The notes below the pieces were generated by a model. It did not search any database. It saw only the letters and a list, made by a program, of their open reading frames with translations, and was not told the DNA's origin. A program made the translations under genes and the position numbers. From Novosphingobium arvoryzae (GTDB lineage: Bacteria; Pseudomonadota; Alphaproteobacteria; Sphingomonadales; Sphingomonadaceae): DNA of 64,000 nt. Every line of letters starts with the position of its first letter. Position 1 is the stretch's first letter. Location: positions 372,001 to 436,000 of the forward strand of contig NZ_BMZD01000003.1 of NCBI RefSeq assembly GCF_014652615.1. The letters run 5' to 3'. Shown piece after piece: positions 37,560 to 46,680 of the stretch.

Positions 37560-38963
37560 ATGGCTGATTACGATTACGACGTCCTGTTCATCGGTGCCGG
37601 CCCCGGCGGCTACGTCGGCGCGATCCGCGCAGCGCAGGCCGGGCTGAAGACGGCTTGCGTCGAAGGGCGCGAGACGCTGGGCGGCACCTGCCTCAACGTC
37701 GGCTGCATCCCCAGCAAGGCGCTGCTCCACGGCTCGGAACTGTTCGAGGAAGCCGCCCACGGCGTGCTGGCCAAGTACGGGATCAAGACCGGCAAGGTCG
37801 AGCTGGACCTGGCCACCATGCAGGCCGAAAAGGCCGCATCGGTGAAGGGCCTGACCGGCGGGATCGAGTACCTGTTCAAGAAGAACAAGGTCGACTGGAT
37901 CAAGGGCTATGCCACCTTCAAGGATTCCAGCACCGTCGAGGTTGCGGGCAAGACCTACACCGCGCGCGACATCGTGATCGCCACCGGTTCGTCGGTCACC
38001 CCGCTGCCGGGCGTGGAAGTGGACAATGACAAGGGCGTGATCGTCGATTCCACCGGCGCGCTGGCGCTGGACCGCGTGCCGGACCACCTGGTGGTGATTG
38101 GCGGCGGCGTGATCGGGCTGGAACTCGGCTCGGTCTGGCGGCGCCTGGGTGCCAAGGTCACGGTGGTCGAGTTCCTCGACCAGCTGCTGCCGGGCATGGA
38201 CGGCGACATCCGCAAGGAAGCCGGCAAGATCTTCAAGAAGCAGGGCATGGAACTGCGGCTGTCGACGAAGGTCACGGGCGTGACGGTCAAGGGCAAGCAG
38301 GCCACGCTGACGGTCGAGCCGTCCGCTGGCGGCGCGGCCGAGACGATCGAGGCCGACTGCGTGCTGGTGGCCATTGGCCGCCGCCCGAACACTGCCGGTC
38401 TGGGGCTTGAGAATATCGGCCTTGAAGTCAACGCGCGCGGCCAGATCGAAACCGACCACGATTTCGCCACCAAGGTGGACGGCATCTGGGCCATCGGTGA
38501 CGTGATCCCGGGGCCGATGCTGGCCCACAAGGCCGAAGACGAAGGCATTGCCGTGGCCGAGAACATCGCCGGGCTGACGGGCATCGTCAATCACGCGGTC
38601 ATTCCGGGCGTGGTCTATACCATGCCGGAATTCGCGGGCGTTGGCCTGACCGAGGAAGCGGCGAAGGACGCGGGCCTTGAGATCAAGGTCGGCAAGTTCC
38701 CGATGATGGCCAACAGCCGCGCCAAGACCAATGGCGAACCGGACGGCTTCGTGAAGGTCATTGCCGATGCCAAGACCGACAAGGTGCTGGGTGCCTGGAT
38801 GGTGGCCAGCGTTGCCGGAACCATGGTCGCGCAAGTTGCGCAGGCGATGGAATTCGGCGCGACGAGCGAAGACATCGCCTATACCTGCCACGCGCACCCG
38901 ACCCATTCGGAAGCCGTGAAGGAAGCCGCGATGGCCGTGCAGGGCAAGCCGATTCATATCTAG
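37560..38963 (+). CDS. lpdA: Dihydrolipoyl dehydrogenase (E3)
   Basis: 467 aa FAD flavoprotein that reoxidises dihydrolipoamide of the E2 core with NAD. FAD motif FIGAGPGGYVGAIRA, redox disulfide GGTCLNVGCIPSKALL, NAD motif VVIGGGVIGLELGSVW, FAD-contact WAIGDVIPGPMLAHKAEDEG and the C-terminal catalytic HAHPTHSEAVKEA pair are all intact. Placed last in the sucA-sucB-lpdA operon, it is the E3 for 2-oxoglutarate dehydrogenase, though it may serve other complexes. Confidence 0.97.
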   Translation: MADYDYDVLFIGAGPGGYVGAIRAAQAGLKTACVEGRETLGGTCLNVGCIPSKALLHGSELFEEAAHGVLAKYGIKTGKVELDLATMQAEKAASVKGLTGGIEYLFKKNKVDWIKGYATFKDSSTVEVAGKTYTARDIVIATGSSVTPLPGVEVDNDKGVIVDSTGALALDRVPDHLVVIGGGVIGLELGSVWRRLGAKVTVVEFLDQLLPGMDGDIRKEAGKIFKKQGMELRLSTKVTGVTVKGKQATLTVEPSAGGAAETIEADCVLVAIGRRPNTAGLGLENIGLEVNARGQIETDHDFATKVDGIWAIGDVIPGPMLAHKAEDEGIAVAENIAGLTGIVNHAVIPGVVYTMPEFAGVGLTEEAAKDAGLEIKVGKFPMMANSRAKTNGEPDGFVKVIADAKTDKVLGAWMVASVAGTMVAQVAQAMEFGATSEDIAYTCHAHPTHSEAVKEAAMAVQGKPIHI

Positions 38964-39007
38964 GCCATTGCCCATCTGATCGGCGGCCAACGCCAAGCCT
39001 GTATATT

Positions 39008-39038
39008 CGGGGCCATCCGGCACGGTCGGGTGGCCCCG
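39008..39038 (+). terminator. Terminator-like hairpin after lpdA
   Basis: CGGGGCCA (39008-39015) pairs with TGGCCCCG (39031-39038), and inner bases extend the stem partly. It is followed by ATCACTTTA rather than a clean T-run, so termination is probable but not certain. Confidence 0.5.
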
Positions 39039-39078
39039 ATCACTTTACCCCCAATTCCATTTTGCAAGGACCAAGCCC

Positions 39079-39282
39079 GTGGCCAAGACCATTGCCGTCA
39101 AGCTGACCAGCGACGAAATCGAAATGATCGTCGATGCGCTGGAAGTCGATCTGGAAGGCTATGCCGAAGCCGCGAAGGAAGCGCGCGGCAACAACAACCG
39201 CGAAGATGTGGCCACGTTTACCGAGGCCGCGACCCGCATCCAGGCCCTGATGAGCAAGCTGCAGGACCTGATCGAGGACTGA
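39079..39282 (+). CDS. Small acidic helical protein, unknown function
   Basis: 67 aa from GTG 39079, preceded by GCAAGGA. The whole sequence looks like two amphipathic helices: KLTSDEIEMIVDALEVDLEG and EDVATFTEAATRIQALMSKL. No cysteine, signal or membrane segment. Codon use is like the neighbours and the ribosome binding site is good, so I regard it as real; family not recognised. Confidence 0.7.
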   Translation: MAKTIAVKLTSDEIEMIVDALEVDLEGYAEAAKEARGNNNREDVATFTEAATRIQALMSKLQDLIED

Positions 39283-39318
39283 TTTGCCGCACGCGGCGCC
39301 GGGGGCTAAGACTGCGGC

Positions 39319-40008
39319 ATGAAGATCAGCAGGATCATGCGGCACTTCGCCCGTTGGCACATCTGGCTGGGTTGGCTGATCGCCATTCCACTGCTGCTGT
39401 GGACGGCCAGCGGCCTGCTGATGGTGCTTCGTCCGATCGAGGAGGTGCGCGGCACCACGCTGCACCGTGATCACCCGCCGCAGCCCGTGCGCATTACCCT
39501 GTCCGGCGGGCAGACTGGCGCGCTCCTGCTGCGCGAGGGGCAACTGCTCAACCAGCGGGGCAAGTCGATCCTGCTGGCAACCGCGATGGATGGCACGGTC
39601 ACCCGGATCGACCTGTCGGACGGCAATGTCCCCCTGCCCCCTGTCGATGAAGCCGAGGCCCGCCGCGCGGTCGCCCACGCGATCAAGGGCGGCGATCGGG
39701 TTGCGGCGGTGCGGTTCTATCCCGCGAACGCCGTGCCATTCGATTTCCGCAGGCCAATGCCGGTCTGGCAGGTGACGCTGGACGATCAGACCCGCGTCTA
39801 TGTCGGGCGTGCCACGGGCGAGATCGAAGCGGTGCGCACCCGTTGGTGGCGGGCGTTCGATTTCATGTGGGGCCTGCACATCATGGACCCGGTGGAGCGC
39901 GAGGATACCAGCCACCCGCTGCTGATCGCCAGCGCGGCGCTGGCGTTGCTGGGCGTGCTGCTGGGCTCCGCCCTGTTGTTCCGGCGACGGCGGGCTCCGC
40001 GATCATGA
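39319..40008 (+). CDS. PepSY-domain membrane protein
   Basis: 229 aa. A membrane helix near the N-terminus (WHIWLGWLIAIPLLLWTASG) is the usual PepSY-TM opening, a periplasmic domain of about 145 residues follows (PVDEAEARRAVAHAI, MPVWQVTLDDQTRVYVGRATGEIEAVRTR in parts), and a second helix LLIASAALALLGVLLGSALL closes it. It is shorter than four-helix PepSY-TM reductases. The RTRWWRAFDFMWGLHIMD stretch is family-typical. The function may be electron transfer or iron-related, unproven. It overlaps the next gene by ATGA. Confidence 0.85.
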   Translation: MKISRIMRHFARWHIWLGWLIAIPLLLWTASGLLMVLRPIEEVRGTTLHRDHPPQPVRITLSGGQTGALLLREGQLLNQRGKSILLATAMDGTVTRIDLSDGNVPLPPVDEAEARRAVAHAIKGGDRVAAVRFYPANAVPFDFRRPMPVWQVTLDDQTRVYVGRATGEIEAVRTRWWRAFDFMWGLHIMDPVEREDTSHPLLIASAALALLGVLLGSALLFRRRRAPRS

Positions 40009-40619
40009 TCCCGATCATCCCCGCCCCGCTCGACCTCCTGGGCACTGCGGTGTTCGCGCTGACCGGGGCGCTGCTCGCCGCGCGGCTGCGGCAGACGTTC
40101 GTGACGATGGCCTTTTTCGCGCTGATTACCGGGGTTGGCGGCGGTTCCGTGCGCGACCTGCTGATCGGCGCGCCGGTGTTCTGGGTACGCGATCCGTGGG
40201 TGGCCCCGGTCTGCCTGACCGTCGCGCTGGTGGCGTGGTTCACGCCGCGCAAGTGGTGGGAAGGCCAATTGCTGGAGTGGGCGGATGCCGCCGGCCTTGC
40301 CGCCTATGCCGTGCTGGGAACTGCGAAGTCCCTAGCGCTGGGGGTCGCACCGGTCCCCGCCGTGCTGATGGGGATCATTACCGGCTGTGTCGGCGGGATC
40401 ATCCGCGACGTGCTGGCCGGGCGCCCATCGATCCTGATGCGGCCGGAACTTTACGTGACCGCCGCCGCCCTCAGCGCCGGGCTCTGCGCGGCGGGTGATC
40501 TGCTGGACCTGCCGCGCGAAATCGCGTGGAGCGCGGCTGCACTGGCCGGGTTTGCGCTGCGCGGGGCGGCGATCCGCTTTGGGATCCACCTCCCCGCCTA
40601 TCAGCGGACAGAGGATTAG
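40005..40619 (+). CDS. UPF0126/TRIC-type membrane protein (YadS/YicG-like)
   Basis: 204 aa with about six or seven membrane helices in two repeats of the UPF0126 domain. Each repeat carries a Gly-rich bend: [18 protein letters not shown] and [20 protein letters not shown]. Related proteins are prokaryotic TRIC-like cation channels or small-molecule transporters. ATG 40005 overlaps the PepSY stop (ATGA), and its TAG shares 4 bp with the stop of the convergent ferredoxin reductase gene. Confidence 0.9.
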   Translation: MIPIIPAPLDLLGTAVFALTGALLAARLRQTFVTMAFFALITGVGGGSVRDLLIGAPVFWVRDPWVAPVCLTVALVAWFTPRKWWEGQLLEWADAAGLAAYAVLGTAKSLALGVAPVPAVLMGIITGCVGGIIRDVLAGRPSILMRPELYVTAAALSAGLCAAGDLLDLPREIAWSAAALAGFALRGAAIRFGIHLPAYQRTED

Positions 40620-41839
40620 GCGCGCGGCAGCTCCTTCAGCGGGCGCGAGGCATCCGCCAGGTCCTCCGGCGCGATCACCGCGCCTTCTTCCACCAGCTTG
40701 CGGGCCTGGACATAGTCCTTCATCGCGTTGACCGCATCGATGGCGATCAGCCTGCCCTGCTTGAGGTACAGCACCGAGAAGCTGCGCGCCGCCGGATCGC
40801 CGCGCAGCACGGTCGCGTCATGGCCGCCGGACAGACCGACCGTCTGCAGCTTCAGGTCATACTGGTTCGACCAGAACCACGGCGTCGCGGCATAAGCCTG
40901 CGGATTGCCCAGGATCGACTTCACCGCGGTCGCGGCCTGATCGTTGGCATTCTGGACCGATTCCAGGCGGATCACGGCGCCACCGGCAAAGCCGTTGGCG
41001 TGGGCCGCGCAATCACCGATGGCATAGACATCCGGCAGGCTGGTACGGCAGAATTCGTCCACGTCCACGCCGTTGCCACCCGCCGCGCCAGCCGCCAGCA
41101 GCGGCCCGACCGCCGGGATGATGCCGATGCCGACGATCACCAGCTGGCATTCGATCACGCTGCCGTCGGCCAGCTTCACGCCGGTCACCCGGGTGTCGCC
41201 CAGAATTTCATCAACTCCGGTTTCGGTGCGCAGGTCCACACCGTGGGCCCGGTGTTCGGCTTCGTAGAACTCGGACAGCTGCGGCCCCGCCACGCGGGCC
41301 AGCACACGCGGCAGCACTTCCAGCAGGGTCACGTCCTTGCCCAGCTTGCGCAGCACGGCGGCCGCTTCAAGGCCGATGTAGCCGCCGCCGATCACGACCA
41401 CGCGCGACACAGCGCCCAGTTCAGCTAGGATCGCATCGGCGTCTTCGCGGGTGCGCACCCCGTGGACGCCGGGCAGTTGCGCGCCGGGAATGGTCAGCTG
41501 GCGCGGATCGCCGCCCGTCGCCCAGATCGCGCTGCCGTAAGTGCAGGTTCGCCCGTCCGACAGGGTGACGGCCTTTGCCGCCGGATCGATGGCGGTCACT
41601 TCCACGCCCAGCACCAGGTCGATGCCCTTGCCTTCCCAGAAATCGGGCTGGCGGATGTAGAGCCGGTCGAACGTCTTGTCGCCAAGCATGTATTCCTTGG
41701 ACAGCGGGGGGCGTTCATAGGGCGGTTCGTGTTCGCGGCCGATCATCCCGACCGAACCCTCGAACCCCTGCTGGCGCAGCTGGATCGCGGCCCCGGCCCC
41801 GCCCTGCCCCGCGCCGACAATCAGAACATCATAATGCAT
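40616..41839 (-). CDS. FAD-dependent ferredoxin--NAD(P) reductase (rhodocoxin/putidaredoxin-reductase type)
   Basis: 407 aa. FAD motif [21 protein letters not shown](P) motif [17 protein letters not shown], the second FAD contact [10 protein letters not shown] and a C-terminal reductase domain ([20 protein letters not shown]). Such reductases feed electrons through a 2Fe-2S ferredoxin to cytochrome P450s or ring-hydroxylating oxygenases. No ferredoxin, P450 or oxygenase gene lies in this window, so its partner is elsewhere. It is monocistronic here, tail-to-tail with the TRIC-like gene. Confidence 0.92.
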   Translation of the reverse strand: MHYDVLIVGAGQGGAGAAIQLRQQGFEGSVGMIGREHEPPYERPPLSKEYMLGDKTFDRLYIRQPDFWEGKGIDLVLGVEVTAIDPAAKAVTLSDGRTCTYGSAIWATGGDPRQLTIPGAQLPGVHGVRTREDADAILAELGAVSRVVVIGGGYIGLEAAAVLRKLGKDVTLLEVLPRVLARVAGPQLSEFYEAEHRAHGVDLRTETGVDEILGDTRVTGVKLADGSVIECQLVIVGIGIIPAVGPLLAAGAAGGNGVDVDEFCRTSLPDVYAIGDCAAHANGFAGGAVIRLESVQNANDQAATAVKSILGNPQAYAATPWFWSNQYDLKLQTVGLSGGHDATVLRGDPAARSFSVLYLKQGRLIAIDAVNAMKDYVQARKLVEEGAVIAPEDLADASRPLKELPRA

Positions 41840-41941
41840 CGCTTGAACCCCTCGTCCGGTGCCAATCGCCTAGGCTGCGCACCGCGCGCCGACAAGGGTG
41901 CAGCGCTACATTTTCGGCCATCCACACGCAACAAACGAAAA

Positions 41942-41964
41942 CCCCTCCCCGCGAGGGGGAGGGG
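41942..41964 (-). terminator. Rho-independent terminator of the thiolase operon
   Basis: On the minus strand CCCCTCCCC pairs with GGGGAGGGG around a short CG-rich loop, followed by TTTTCGTTTGTT. It lies about 43 bp after the thiolase stop at 42007 and ends the four-gene acyl-CoA operon. Confidence 0.8.
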
Positions 41965-42006
41965 CATTCTTGCGCCCGGACCGTGGTCCGGACATCGCGG
42001 CGTGGA

Positions 42007-43257
42007 TCAGATCCGTTCGATGATCAGGGCCGGGGCCATGCCGCCCGCCGCGCACATCGTGATCAGGCCATAACGGCCCCCGGTCCGCTCCAGCTCGTCC
42101 AGCGCGGTGCCGATCAGGATCGAACCGGTCGCGCCGATCGGGTGGCCCAGCGCCATCGCGCCGCCGTTGGGGTTTACCTTGGTGCGATCGAGATCGAGAT
42201 CGCGGATGAACTTTTCCGCGACGACCGCGAAGGCCTCGTTGATTTCCCAGTGATCGATGTCGTCCTTCTTAAGGCCGGCCTTTTCGAGCACCTTCTTCGC
42301 CGCCGGAACCGGGGCGTTGAGCATCAGGGTCGGGCAATCGCCCTGGTTGGCATAGGCCACGATCCGGCCGCGCGGCTTCAGGCCGTGCTTCTCGGCGTAT
42401 TCCTTGCTGGTGATCAGCACGGCAGCCGCGCCATCGACCACGCCAGAGCTGTTGCCGGCATGGTGCACGCCCTGCCAGTCCAGTTCCGGATAGACGCGCT
42501 GGATCTGCTTCTTGAAGGTCACGCCGCCGCCGAGGTCGAAGTTGGCGAGGCCATCAAAGCTGGCCTTGAGCGCCGAGAGGCCTTCCATGGTGGTTTCCGG
42601 ACGCGGGAATTCCTCGCGGTCCAGCGCCACGCTGCCGTCCTCGTTGTAAACGGTGACGAGCGAGCGGTCGAAGCGGCCTTCGCGGATCGCGCGGTCGGCC
42701 CGTTCCTGGCTGACCAGCGCCAGCGCATCGAGCGCCTGACGGTCAATCCCCTCACGCGCGGCGATCGCATCGCCGCACACGCCCTGGTGCGACTGGGGAT
42801 GGATCGCGTCGAGCGCCATGTTGCCCGAACCCATGCCCAGCGGCTTGATGCCCGCGTTGGCTTCCTCGGCGCCGATGGTCTGGGTATAGCTCATCATCTC
42901 GGTCCCGCCGGCGATGACGCAGTCTTCCATGCCCGACATGACCGACGCAGCCGCAAAGTTGACCGAGCTGATCCCGCCGCCGCAGAACCGGTCGAGCGTG
43001 GTGCCCGACGCCTTGATGTCATAGCCCGCAGCCAGCGCGGCCATGCGGCCAAGGTCGCCGCCCTGCTTGCCCTTCTGGGTGCTGGTCGACCAGACGATGT
43101 CGTCCACGGTCGCGGTGTCGAGGTTGTTGCGATCGCGGATCGCCTTGAGCACGGTGGCGGCAAGGTGCTGCGGGTGCAGGTGCGAAAGCGCGCCCTTGCC
43201 GGGCTTGCCAACGCCGCGCGGGGTGCGGCAGGCGTCGATGATATAGGCTTCGGCCAT
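42007..43257 (-). CDS. Acetyl-CoA C-acyltransferase (thiolase)
   Basis: 416 aa. The acyl-accepting Cys is C92 in [12 protein letters not shown], the general-base His is in [15 protein letters not shown], and the second Cys is in [18 protein letters not shown]. It cleaves 3-ketoacyl-CoA in a beta-oxidation-like route; CoA substrate size is unknown. Start ATG 43257 ([15 protein letters not shown]) lies 25 bp after the NMO-like gene with AAGGAGAAC upstream. Last gene of the operon acyl-CoA dehydrogenase x2, NMO-like, thiolase, a set that resembles the steroid C/D-ring module (FadE31/32-IpdC-FadA6). Confidence 0.93.
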   Translation of the reverse strand: MAEAYIIDACRTPRGVGKPGKGALSHLHPQHLAATVLKAIRDRNNLDTATVDDIVWSTSTQKGKQGGDLGRMAALAAGYDIKASGTTLDRFCGGGISSVNFAAASVMSGMEDCVIAGGTEMMSYTQTIGAEEANAGIKPLGMGSGNMALDAIHPQSHQGVCGDAIAAREGIDRQALDALALVSQERADRAIREGRFDRSLVTVYNEDGSVALDREEFPRPETTMEGLSALKASFDGLANFDLGGGVTFKKQIQRVYPELDWQGVHHAGNSSGVVDGAAAVLITSKEYAEKHGLKPRGRIVAYANQGDCPTLMLNAPVPAAKKVLEKAGLKKDDIDHWEINEAFAVVAEKFIRDLDLDRTKVNPNGGAMALGHPIGATGSILIGTALDELERTGGRYGLITMCAAGGMAPALIIERI

Positions 43258-43282
43258 TGGTGTTCTCCTTTAGCGGTCGGGG

Positions 43283-44260
43283 TCAGGCCAGCATGCTGGC
43301 CATGCGGCCCCGGATGATCGTTTCGGCATCGGCGACGATGCGGCTCACAAGGTCCTGGCAGGTTGGGATGTCATGGATCAGGCCCTGGATCATGCCGGCC
43401 GTCCAGATGCCGTGTTCGGTATCGCCCGAATCCAGCCCTTCCTTGCCGCGCACGCCCTTGACCAGGTGGGCGACTTCCTCGAACGGCTTGCCCTCGGCCT
43501 CGGCCGCGACAACCGCCTGCGCGATATTGTTCTTCGCCACGCGCGCGGTGTTGCGGAACGTACGGAAGATCAGCGCGGTGGAACGCTCGTCATTGTCCAC
43601 CATCGCCTGCTTGAAGTTCTGGTGGATCGGCGCTTCGACCGTTGCGCAGAACCGGGTGCCCATGTTGATGCCTTCGGCCCCCAGCGCCAGCGCCGCCGCC
43701 AGACCGCGCCCGTCCCCGAACCCGCCAGAGGCGAGCAGCGGGATCCTGACCTTGTCGGCCGCAGCCGGGATCAGGATCAGGCCGGGAATGTCGTCCTCAC
43801 CGGGGTGACCGGCGCATTCGAACCCATCGATGCTGATAACGTCCACGCCCGCCTTTTCCGCCGACAGCGCGTGACGCACCGCGGTGCACTTGTGCAGGAT
43901 CTTGATGCCATGCGGCTTCATCATCTCCCAGAGCTCGCGCACCGCCGGGGTGCCGGCGGTTTCCACCACCTTCACGCCGCTGTCGATGATCGCCTGGGTA
44001 TAGGCCTTGTAATCGGGCGGGTTGATCGTCGGGAACACGGTCATGTTCACGCCGAACGGTTTAGACGTCATGCCCTTGCACCGCTCGATCTCGTCACGCA
44101 GCGCCTGGGCGCTCGGCTGGGTCAGGCCGGTGATGATCCCCAGCCCGCCCGCGTTGGACACGGCGGAGGCCATTTCGGCGGTCCCCACCCACTGCATCCC
44201 GCCCTGCACGATGGGATGCTCGATCCCCAGCAGCTCGGTAATCCTGGTCTTGATAGCCAT
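43283..44260 (-). CDS. Nitronate monooxygenase-family FMN protein (IpdC-like)
   Basis: 325 aa TIM-barrel flavoprotein. Motifs are HPIVQGGMQWVGTAEMASAV, NAGGLGIITGLTQPS, FGVNMTVFPT, the active-site region SIDGFECAGHPGEDD and phosphate-binding LASGGFGDGRG plus GINMGTRFCATVEAP. Catalytically studied relatives are nitronate monooxygenases and FabK-type enoyl reductases; in steroid degraders the relative IpdC acts on CoA-linked ring intermediates. Position inside an acyl-CoA operon favours a CoA-substrate role over nitronate. Start ATG 44260 follows GAGGAGGGGG. Confidence 0.87.
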   Translation of the reverse strand: MAIKTRITELLGIEHPIVQGGMQWVGTAEMASAVSNAGGLGIITGLTQPSAQALRDEIERCKGMTSKPFGVNMTVFPTINPPDYKAYTQAIIDSGVKVVETAGTPAVRELWEMMKPHGIKILHKCTAVRHALSAEKAGVDVISIDGFECAGHPGEDDIPGLILIPAAADKVRIPLLASGGFGDGRGLAAALALGAEGINMGTRFCATVEAPIHQNFKQAMVDNDERSTALIFRTFRNTARVAKNNIAQAVVAAEAEGKPFEEVAHLVKGVRGKEGLDSGDTEHGIWTAGMIQGLIHDIPTCQDLVSRIVADAETIIRGRMASMLA

Positions 44261-44273
44261 TGGTTCCCCCTCC

Positions 44274-45494
44274 TCAGGCCGGAATCTGGTTGAACGGCAC
44301 GCCCTTGTCCGGCCGGTGATCCTGCGGCAGGCCGAGGATGCGTTCGGCAATGGTGTTCAGCAGCACTTCGTCCGACCCGCCCGCGATGCGGCCCGTCGGA
44401 GCGTTCAGCCAGCTCGCACCCCAGTCTTCCTTGACGTAGGCGTGCGGATCGAAGTGCAGCGAGAGATTGCCCTGCAGGTCCATCGCCAGCTCCGACAGCT
44501 TCTGACGGCTGCGCACCGCGACCAGCTTTTGCAGCGAACCTTCCGGCCCCGGCTCCATCCCGGCCTGCATCATCTGGAACGCGCGCTTGGTGATCGAATC
44601 CAGCCCGCCGCGCATGGCGTGGTTGCGGGCAATGGCCGAACGGACGCGGCCATCGGCCAGCGCCGGACGCCCGTTGATGTCGAGCCCCTTCACCAGATCG
44701 GTGAACACGTCGAGGTGCGGACCAAACCCGCCGCTGTCGGTCGCGATGTAGCGTTCAATCATCAGCGTGGTCAGCGCCACGCCAAAGCCGCCGCCAACCG
44801 GGCTCATGCGCTGGGAATCTTCCAGGCGAACATCGTCGAAGAATACTTCGTTGACGTGGCTGTCGCCGCCCGCCAGCTTGATCGGGCGCACTTCGACGCC
44901 CTTGGCCTTCATGTCGACCCAGAAATAGGTCAGGCCCTTGTGCTTTTCGACGGTCGGGTCCGTGCGGACCACGATCACGCCATAGTCGCAATACTGCGCC
45001 CAGCTGGTCCAGACCTTCTGCCCGTTCATCTTCCAGCCGTTGCCGTCCGGCTCGGCGCGGGTGCGCAGGCCGGCAAGGTCAGAACCGCCCGCCGGTTCGG
45101 AGAACAGCTGGCACCAGATCTCCTCGCCGCGCAGCGCCTTGACCACGCGTTCCTTGACCCAGGCGGCATGTTCGTTGTTCGCGCCCAGCCCGAAGCGCAT
45201 CAGGATCGGCACCGGCATCCCCAGCGAGATTCCGAAGAACACCGTCGGCATGCCGAACTGCATTTCTTCCGAATCGTAGGTGATCTTTTCGAGGTGGCCG
45301 AGGCCCTGACCGCCCATGGCCTTGGGCCAGTTGATGCCGGCATAGCCCGCTTCATACTTCAGCGCCTGGAATTCACGCCCCAGCGCCAGTTCTTCCTCAA
45401 CCGTCATGCCCCGGCGCGCGTCGCGGCCATACTTGGGGTTCATGCTCTCCAGCCAGGCGCGCGCCTTGGCCCGGTAGGCTACCAGATCGGTCAT
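44274..45494 (-). CDS. Acyl-CoA dehydrogenase, subunit 2 of a probable heteromeric pair
   Basis: 406 aa FAD enzyme. Recognisable are AGINWPKAMGGQGLGHLE, CQLFSEPAGGSDLAGLRTRA, the FAD/substrate strand KVWTSWAQYCDYGVIVVRTD, and the C-terminal RIAGGSDEVLLNTIAERILGL. ATG 45494 overlaps the stop of the upstream dehydrogenase (ATGA), so both are made in equal amounts, as expected for alpha2-beta2 acyl-CoA dehydrogenases acting on bulky CoA esters. Confidence 0.93.
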   Translation of the reverse strand: MTDLVAYRAKARAWLESMNPKYGRDARRGMTVEEELALGREFQALKYEAGYAGINWPKAMGGQGLGHLEKITYDSEEMQFGMPTVFFGISLGMPVPILMRFGLGANNEHAAWVKERVVKALRGEEIWCQLFSEPAGGSDLAGLRTRAEPDGNGWKMNGQKVWTSWAQYCDYGVIVVRTDPTVEKHKGLTYFWVDMKAKGVEVRPIKLAGGDSHVNEVFFDDVRLEDSQRMSPVGGGFGVALTTLMIERYIATDSGGFGPHLDVFTDLVKGLDINGRPALADGRVRSAIARNHAMRGGLDSITKRAFQMMQAGMEPGPEGSLQKLVAVRSRQKLSELAMDLQGNLSLHFDPHAYVKEDWGASWLNAPTGRIAGGSDEVLLNTIAERILGLPQDHRPDKGVPFNQIPA

Positions 45495-46585
45495 GCCGCC
45501 ACTCCCGTCAGCTGTTCGACCAGCAGGTCTTCCCAGAAATACAGATTGCCCGTTTCCACGGCCAGGCTGCGCGCCCGGCGCATGTGCAGGTGCAGCCCCT
45601 GTTCCCATGTCACCCCGATGCCGCCATGGATCTGGATGCAGTCGCGAGCGTTGGTATCATAGGCTTCGGTCGCGGAAATCCGCGCGTCGGCGGCGGCGAT
45701 CAGGAAATCATCCTGCCCTTCGCGCGCCGCGGCGTGGATGCAGTTGGCGCGGGCGATTTCCACCAGGCCATACATTTCCGCGATGCGGTGCTTGATCGAC
45801 TGGAACGCGCCGATCAGCTGCCCGAAGGCCCGGCGCGTAACCGCATAGTCACGGGCAATGTAGAGCAGCGCCTCGGCCCCGCCGACCTGCTCGTGCGCGG
45901 TGACAACCGCCATCCGCGCCAGCACATCGCGTGCCAGAGCCAGCGCGGCATCGCCTTCGGCCAGCAGCGTGGCGGGCGTTCCGGCAAAGGCCAGGTCGGC
46001 ATAGAGCCGCGAATTGTCATAGCTGTCGACCGGCGTGCGCGCGGCGTCTTTCAGTTCGGCAAGAACCATCGCGGGCTTGCCATCATGCGTGGCCCAGACC
46101 ACGGCGACATCGGCCTTGAGCGCGCCCGGCACGCCTTCCTTCGCGCCCGACAGCTTGCCACCGGCGAACGTGGTGGTCGGCAGCGGCGGCAGCGGAGCGG
46201 CGCCTTCGGCAAAAGCCACGGTCGCCAGGGCTTCGCCAGCCGCCAGTCGGGGCAGCCATGCGGCCTGCAGTTCGGCATTGCCCGAACCGATCAGCGCCTG
46301 CGATGCGCCATAACCGATGGTCAGGAACGGCGCGCCAGCCGTCGCCGCGCCGGTTGCCTGGGCGACGAGGCCCAGCTCGACCAGACCCAGCCCAAGCCCG
46401 CCATGTTCTTCGGGAATGGCGAGCGCGGTCCAGCCCTGCTCCACCGCCGTATCCCAGAACGGCTTGTCGTATTCGCCAACCTGTTCCAGCAACTTCAGCA
46501 GGCGGTCTTTCCCGACCCGCGCATCCAGCACGCGCCGCGATTCGGTCGCGATGGCTTGCTGGCCTTCGTCATACAATATCGACAT
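45491..46585 (-). CDS. Acyl-CoA dehydrogenase, subunit 1 of a probable heteromeric pair
   Basis: 364 aa. N-terminal helices (ALAIPEEHGGLGLGLVELGLV), a degenerate middle beta domain rich in Ala/Thr/Pro (residues ~125-210), and C-terminal FAD-binding helices (QVGGAEALLYIARDYAVTRRAFGQLIGAFQSIKHRIAEMY in parts; CIQIHGGIGVTWEQGLHLHMRRAR). Shorter than typical homotetrameric enzymes and with a weak central domain, as seen for one partner of heterotetramers. First gene of the operon; its ATG 46585 lies 30 bp from the palindromic operator at 46616-46633. Confidence 0.92.
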   Translation of the reverse strand: MSILYDEGQQAIATESRRVLDARVGKDRLLKLLEQVGEYDKPFWDTAVEQGWTALAIPEEHGGLGLGLVELGLVAQATGAATAGAPFLTIGYGASQALIGSGNAELQAAWLPRLAAGEALATVAFAEGAAPLPPLPTTTFAGGKLSGAKEGVPGALKADVAVVWATHDGKPAMVLAELKDAARTPVDSYDNSRLYADLAFAGTPATLLAEGDAALALARDVLARMAVVTAHEQVGGAEALLYIARDYAVTRRAFGQLIGAFQSIKHRIAEMYGLVEIARANCIHAAAREGQDDFLIAAADARISATEAYDTNARDCIQIHGGIGVTWEQGLHLHMRRARSLAVETGNLYFWEDLLVEQLTGVAA

Positions 46586-46615
46586 GGGCGATTCTCTCCC
46601 TATTCCGATTCCCGG

Positions 46616-46633
46616 TTTAATCGCTCGATTAAA
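46616..46633. promoter_or_regulatory. Perfect 18-bp palindromic operator between divergent acyl-CoA genes
   Basis: TTTAATCGCTCGATTAAA has perfect 8-bp arms with a 2-bp centre. It lies 30 bp from the acyl-CoA dehydrogenase operon start and 47 bp from the divergent thiolase-like gene, ideal for control of both. The 8-2-8 layout is typical of TetR-family operators, but no TetR gene is in the window. Confidence 0.7.
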
Positions 46634-46680
46634 TTTGGCAATGCGCTACGTTGAGTCGGAACGCAAGGGAGAGCAATGCG

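Noticed and set aside
36171..39023. 950-codon frame antisense to sucB and lpdA
   Set aside because: Spans two well-supported genes on the opposite strand and has no domain signature.
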